Part shown: positions 59,701 to 64,000 of the stretch, one piece after another
Position numbering within the stretch: position 1 is the stretch's first letter
Layout of the letters: each line of letters begins with the position of its first letter
Assembly: GCF_001039355.2 (NCBI RefSeq)
Contig: NW_019775400.1
Location: forward strand, 71,757 to 135,756
Source: Lingula anatina
Lineage: Eukaryota; Brachiopoda; Lingulata; Lingulida; Lingulidae
Length of the DNA: 64,000 nt
Reading direction: 5' to 3'
Position numbers and translations under genes: made by a program
The notes under the pieces: model-generated
The model's input: only the letters and a program-made list of their open reading frames with translations
Database searches by the model: none
Told to the model about the DNA's origin: nothing

Positions 59701-62700
59701 CAAATAAGCCAATTTCCTGTCCTACTTTAGGTGCGTTGTCGGTTTTTGGTCCAAGAGAGTCGTTAGATTGGCAGCGGAAGGGGACAATTTTGTCAAATAT
59801 GGCATCGTCTTCAAAGATAGTGATCCCACTTGAGTCGATTTCCTGTTCTGCCTTACGTGCGTTGTCGGTATTTGGTCCAGGAGAATCATAAAATGGATAT
59901 TTGAAGGGAACATCTTTGTTTATAATGACTTCGTCAATTTTATCTATGTTAGATCTAAGTTCAGCTAAGCCAGACGGCTTTGATACAATCGGTGTTCCAA
60001 GCACGACCGCTTTCTTATTCTGATGCTCACTTCTGTTTCCTTCAAAGATAGTATTCCAAATTGAGTCAATTCCCTTCCCTGCTGCAGGTCCGTTGTCGGT
60101 ATTTGGCCTGAGAGAGTCGTTCGATGGGCAGCTGAAGGGAACAATTTTGTCTACAGGGACTTTGTCTTCAAAGATAGTGTTCCCACTTGAGTCAATTTCC
60201 TGTTTTGCCTTAGGTGCGTTGCCGGTATTTGGTCCAAGAGAGTCGTCAGATGGGCAGCAGAAGGGAACAAATTTGTTAATAGTGATTTTGTCATATTTAT
60301 ATATGCTGGGTCCAGGTTTAGCTGAATCAGGCGATTTGGATGCAATCGGTGTTCGGAGAGCGACTTCTTTCTTATTCTGATGCTCGCTTCTGATTCCTTC
60401 AAAGAGATTGTTCCCACGTGAGTCAATTCCCTGCCCTGCTGCAGGTGCCTTGTCGACATTTGGTCCAAGAGAGTCGTCAGATGGACAGCGGAAGGGAACA
60501 ACCTTGTCAAGAATGACTTCGTCATATTTATACATGCTGGGTCTATGTTTAGCTGAATCGGGCGACTTTGATGCAATCGGTGTTCGGAGTGCGACTTCTT
60601 TCTTATTCTGATGCTCGCTTCTGATTCCTTCAAAGAGATTGTTCCCAATTGAGTCAATTTCCTGTCCTGCTGCAGGTGCGTTGTCGGCATTTGGTCCAAG
60701 AGAGTCGTCAGATGGGCAGCGGAAGGGAACAACCTTGTCAAGAATGACTTCGTCTTTAAAGACAGTGCTCCCAGTTGAGTCAATTCCCTGCCCTACTGCA
60801 GGTGCGTTGTCGGCATTTGGTCCAAGAGAGTCGTCAGATGGGCAGCGGAAGGGAATGATTTCGTCGAAAATCACTCCGTGTTTATCCATGCTGGATCCAG
60901 GTTCAGCTGAACTGGGAGGTGGTGCCTCTTTCTCCTCGCCCCATACCTCTAAGACGGAGGTAGCACTTGAGCTGATGTGCGCACGGACCTTAGGTGTATC
61001 GCTGATGTATGACAGGACAGAGACGTCGCTAGGAGAGCTGTAGGCTGCCGGGTCCTCACGGATGATGGCGTCGCTGGCGCCGCTGTTTTGTCTCATGCAC
61101 CCAGGTCCACTGTGAGTGGCACATGAAAGTGAGACTTCAGATGGAGAACCAGACACATCTACTTTGACGGGACCTGGTGTTTCATTAGATACAGCAGCCG
61201 GCAATGTGTCATCTTCCTCAGGGGTGTAAGGTGACACAAAGATCACGGTTAATTTCTGTGGTTTCTCAGGAGTGTCTTGAAGTGAGCAGCTGTATTTGCT
61301 CTCTGTGCAGGCTCCTGAGGTGGTCTGGTGAACGGCTGGCACCTGTACCTCCACCATTTGCTTCATGTCTTCCTGCCCAATGAATGTGGGCAGTGACATA
61401 TCTGAGGTACCGTGAAAAGCTGTAGTTATCTCGCTCATCCCGTCAGCCATAAAAGTGTCCTCTAGTCCAATGTAAGATCCAGCGTCATCTGCATTGGTCT
61501 CTTTAAAGGACACAGACACGGTGACTACTTCATCGGGACTGCCATTTGATCCACAGGAAACTTCTTCCTCGGTCTCTCTGGGCAGATTTGCGCTCGCTAC
61601 AGTCTCGCTGGTGGTGTCTATGGTTTGTGTAGGGAACGCATTTCCCGGTGTTTCAGGTGTTCTAGAGGGAGGCGGTGGAGGGATAGCCTCACCTTCTGGG
61701 GTCTCACTTTGCTGGGTCCTAGGTTCTGGGGATGGTACTAGACCTGGGACGACTTCTGGCAAAGGATCAACTACAGGTTTTCTATAAAAGTAAATAAAAC
61801 AACTTTCAAAAAAATCAAAAATCAAAAATGTAGCAATTCTTATTGAGGATATTGTAACTCTTTATTATTATCCAGATAGTGAAAATGAAGTTTTTTCTGC
61901 ATCTAATTATTCAATAAGGTATCTATTTCTGTGCTGATTTAAAACAGTAAAAACCCTCGAAAATATAAAATGTCGGCATTTATATTTCTCGTTACAATAT
62001 ACATGTATAAGTATAGGCAGCTCAAAGTTTAACTCATCAATTTAACACCTTTCTATTTTGAGGTAAGATAGTAATCGGTATGGGGCGTAACTTCATCCCT
62101 GAACAAAATTTTATCATTAAAATTGTCAGAGTTTACCGGGAGTGTATAGGCTACAATCCCTTGCCGTCATTTTGGTTTAAATGTTTTTGTTATGGTGTTA
62201 TGAGGGCCAAATTACAGATTTTCATTAAACAAAGACATTATTTTGCTTTATCAACGATTAAAATCTGAACGAAAACTTCTAAGAAAAATCGCTGGCAGGG
62301 TTTTAGAGTACTAAATGGTGTCATTAAATCGGCGTTAAAACGGTGATCCTGGGTGCTCAGATTATAGAGAAATTTGAGAAACTGATTTTTCAATTTTTTA
62401 CCCCAAAATCGAAATTATGACGTTGCCCGTAAGATGCCATATGTGTTAATGTTAACTAATTTAGTCACTGAATACTGAATATTTATCTATTTCCCAAAAG
62501 AATGTACGTAAGGCAGTAAATAAGGAGTTTTGGGCGAAAGTAGACAATATCATTAAGCCTCGAAATGTTCATACCAGTTGTACATAGGAAATAACTGATA
62601 CTTTTCTTTGTATTTCTGCGCTCTTTTTAAAAGATGTATTTGACAACGTTAAGATCATTTGATCTTCGATAAAAACATATATATATATATATATGACAGA

Positions 62701-63434
62701 GCAAAAAGAATTAGCCTGGCATGCAGGTTAGGTTTAGTCCCTCACGGCCGTGTTTTTTCATGTCACTTTCTTTCTTGAAAAAATAAAAACTTTTTTTCAA
62801 ACACTAATTATATATAAAAAGGAAAGAGCAAAAAGAAAGGTATAGGAAAAATTCGCAAATGTGTACATACGTGGTTGATGTCTTGGTTAAAATCTTATCG
62901 GCTTAATTTGTACAGAAGGACCTCTTGTTTGAATGAAATAACACCAAGTTGCTATAAGCAAGCTAATTTACACCATTTACACCTTTTCTAAATTTATGAT
63001 CCGCATTTGTAACTTTTTTACTTAGATGAATTCGAGAAATCCAACACATCCATTGTATGCAAGTTCTCTAGCGCATGTTTTTCCGAACTATGAGAGGAGC
63101 AGGCGAATGTGGAATATCGAAGAAGATTTTGCCCGACCTTAATTTTCTTTCAACTAAATGGGCCTAAATAATCATTGAATATTGATGTTTGATATACTTT
63201 GTAATATTTATCTAATGCACGCCCTTTCATTACTTTCAGGCACTGAGAGTGATGAAGCAACGCAATATATGGAGATATGGAGTCTATAGTTAGCGCGAAG
63301 GAAAGCAATACTTACTGTGTCAGTTTTTCATTGTTCTCGGTTACGGAGACTGGTTTCCTGAGTTCTGTAACTTGGGTCGAACCCGAAGAACAACAACTGA
63401 CTCTTCTCCAGGCTCTTCTTAGCCAGGAAGGCAT
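56705..63434 (-). CDS. Unrecognised 1,653-residue repeat protein, three exons
   Basis: Coding exons (minus): 63316-63434, 57360-61781 and 56705-57125. Junctions are phase 2 (CA|A = Gln, then KPVVDP) and phase 2 (AG|A = Arg, then SGVTAQTPP), giving 4,962 nt. The N-terminus MPSWLRRAWRRVSCCSSGS is basic with a Cys pair; upstream in-frame ATG at 63531-63533 is an alternative start. The large middle exon encodes proline-rich sequence, then about 18 repeats built on VPFRCPSDDSLGPN. The C-terminus has a basic patch HHRRRRKKPAT and ends EEGYLSDFED. No enzyme motif, signal peptide or membrane segment is seen. Acidic, Ser/Asp-rich composition suggests a disordered scaffold, perhaps phosphorylated; that is inference. 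I do not recognise a homologue. Confidence 0.8.
57360..61781 (-). repeat. Coding repeat array: about 18 degenerate units, alternating short (~40 aa) and long (~75 aa)
   Basis: Units share [VI]x(I/L)DK(I/V)VPFRCPSDDSLGPN, then (A/T)DNAPKAxQEID, then a hydrophobic-FE end. In the middle of the array every second unit adds GIRSEHQNKKEVALGTPI(V/A)SKS. So the true period is about 115 residues (345 bp). Pairs such as (VNIDNMVPFIHPF.. + VTVDKIVPFHCPS..) and (VNIDNIVPFIHPF.. + VTVDKIVPFHCPS..) are nearly identical, showing recent duplication. Toward the C-terminus the units diverge to AFSCxSExSVL ... RPDISTSETSISEEI. Confidence 0.88.
61782..63315 (-). other. First intron of the repeat-protein gene
   Basis: Bounded by donor gtaagt (complement, ends 63315) and acceptor tacttttatag (complement, 61782-61792). 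It holds an (AT)n microsatellite at about 62677-62694 and no recognisable exon or element. Confidence 0.65.
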
Positions 63435-63504
63435 ATTTTCGGCATTATTATTCGCAACATTTTGAATACGCGCATATCTACATTTCGACAGTGCGGTTTC
63501 TATG

Positions 63505-63570
63505 ATAGCAATGACATCACAACGAATCGTCACGTGGTTTTCCGCACTAGAGGAAATGACGTCACAATCA
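63505..63570 (-). promoter_or_regulatory. Candidate promoter elements of the repeat-protein gene
   Basis: Upstream of the first coding exon: a perfect palindromic CRE TGACGTCA (63557-63564), a perfect E-box CACGTG (63531-63536) and a CRE-like TGACATCA (63512-63519). The E-box overlaps the upstream in-frame ATG, which argues that the ATG at 63432-63434 is the start. Binding is not shown. Confidence 0.4.
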
Positions 63571-64000
63571 AAAGTGAAGTAGCTCAGAACATAGAAGTAG
63601 AGCTACTCCCGTTCACATTCTTGTTATTTTTCATTGTTCTGAGCATATGTAATTTCAATCATTCGAAAGACTCAAGGGCGGTAGTTGTGATATCGCATTT
63701 AAATATGTTAGAATATTTTACAAAGTACATTATATTTAGACGTCATCTGTTTGAAACTATTGAAACTACCAAGATTGCTTATAAAATGTGTAGACAGTTA
63801 TTACCCTAAAAAAAAAATAATAATAACATTGTGGAAAAAGGCTTGTTCGTATAATGGAGGAGAAGTCATATTTATGTTTTTATTTTATTTTTGTTTTTAT
63901 TTTATATATTATTCATATATACTAGCCCAAAAAAGCTTTGTTATGTCCATGTTTTTATGGAGAGTGCTACCTAGGGAGCGCAAGTCTTTTACTTTCACGC
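63571..64000. other. Upstream flank of the repeat-protein gene
   Basis: AT-rich. A 115-codon plus-strand open frame (63462-63809) overlaps the presumed promoter but has no recognisable domain or splice context; I treat it as chance. Nothing else is seen to the window edge. Confidence 0.4.

Noticed and set aside
57663-61787. Many plus-strand and minus-strand frames within the repeat-protein exon
   Set aside because: They are shadows of the 1,489-codon minus-strand frame; the repeated composition keeps other frames open as well.
63462-63809. 115-codon plus-strand frame at the right edge
   Set aside because: Overlaps the promoter of the minus-strand gene, has no recognisable domain, and its AT-rich composition makes chance likely.

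Overview
The window is animal nuclear DNA. It is AT-rich, with long introns bounded by GT..AG and many microsatellites and short inverted-repeat elements. The best guess is a lophotrochozoan, probably a mollusc such as a bivalve: an E75/Rev-erb-type receptor, NUB1 and PIKFYVE are all metazoan, but the protein divergence is well outside vertebrates. The species is not identified.

Layout. (1) About 18-12,360, plus strand: a nuclear receptor of the NR1D/E75 (Rev-erb) family; 12 exons, 841 codons, complete DNA- and ligand-binding domains and a long disordered C-terminal region. (2) 12.4-16.4 kb: 3' flanks full of tandem and hairpin-ended repeats. (3) 16,400-25,001, minus strand: NUB1 (NEDD8 ultimate buster 1), 16 coding exons that join in frame to 613 residues, with a ubiquitin-like domain, TPR-like helices and three UBA domains. 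(4) 25.0-26.1 kb (and again 30.0-31.1 kb): a compact divergent promoter shared by NUB1 and PIKFYVE. (5) 31,130-54,682, plus strand: PIKFYVE, 44 coding exons that join in frame to 2,171 residues, with FYVE, DEP, CCT-like, Cys/His-rich and PI(3)P 5-kinase domains. (6) 56,705-63,434, minus strand, convergent with PIKFYVE: a three-exon gene for an unrecognised 1,653-residue protein, largely 18 degenerate repeats of a Phe-x-Cys-Pro-Ser-Asp-Asp-Ser-centred unit.

Three single-N gaps (5,924; 8,133; 27,051) each sit at a local duplication of nearly identical sequence. The simplest reading is that overlapping allelic contigs were laid end to end. Receptor exons 7-10 and the NUB1/PIKFYVE head-to-head region therefore appear twice. 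The two copies of the latter differ by two insertions in NUB1 intron 1: a 2.3-kb element carrying a broken THAP domain in one copy, and a 0.47-kb LINE-derived element with a 9-bp target duplication in the other. Two of the gaps also carry the same 13-nt foreign-looking tag.

Functionally, PIKFYVE makes PI(3,5)P2 on endosomes, NUB1 feeds NEDD8/ubiquitin-like conjugates to the proteasome, and the receptor is a predicted heme-responsive transcription factor. Nothing in the sequence links them in one pathway. No bacterial-type operon, CRISPR array, rRNA or tRNA was seen. The most novel items are the repeat protein of the last gene, a tandem repeat that multiplies the 3' splice site of a PIKFYVE kinase exon, and the polymorphic mobile elements.
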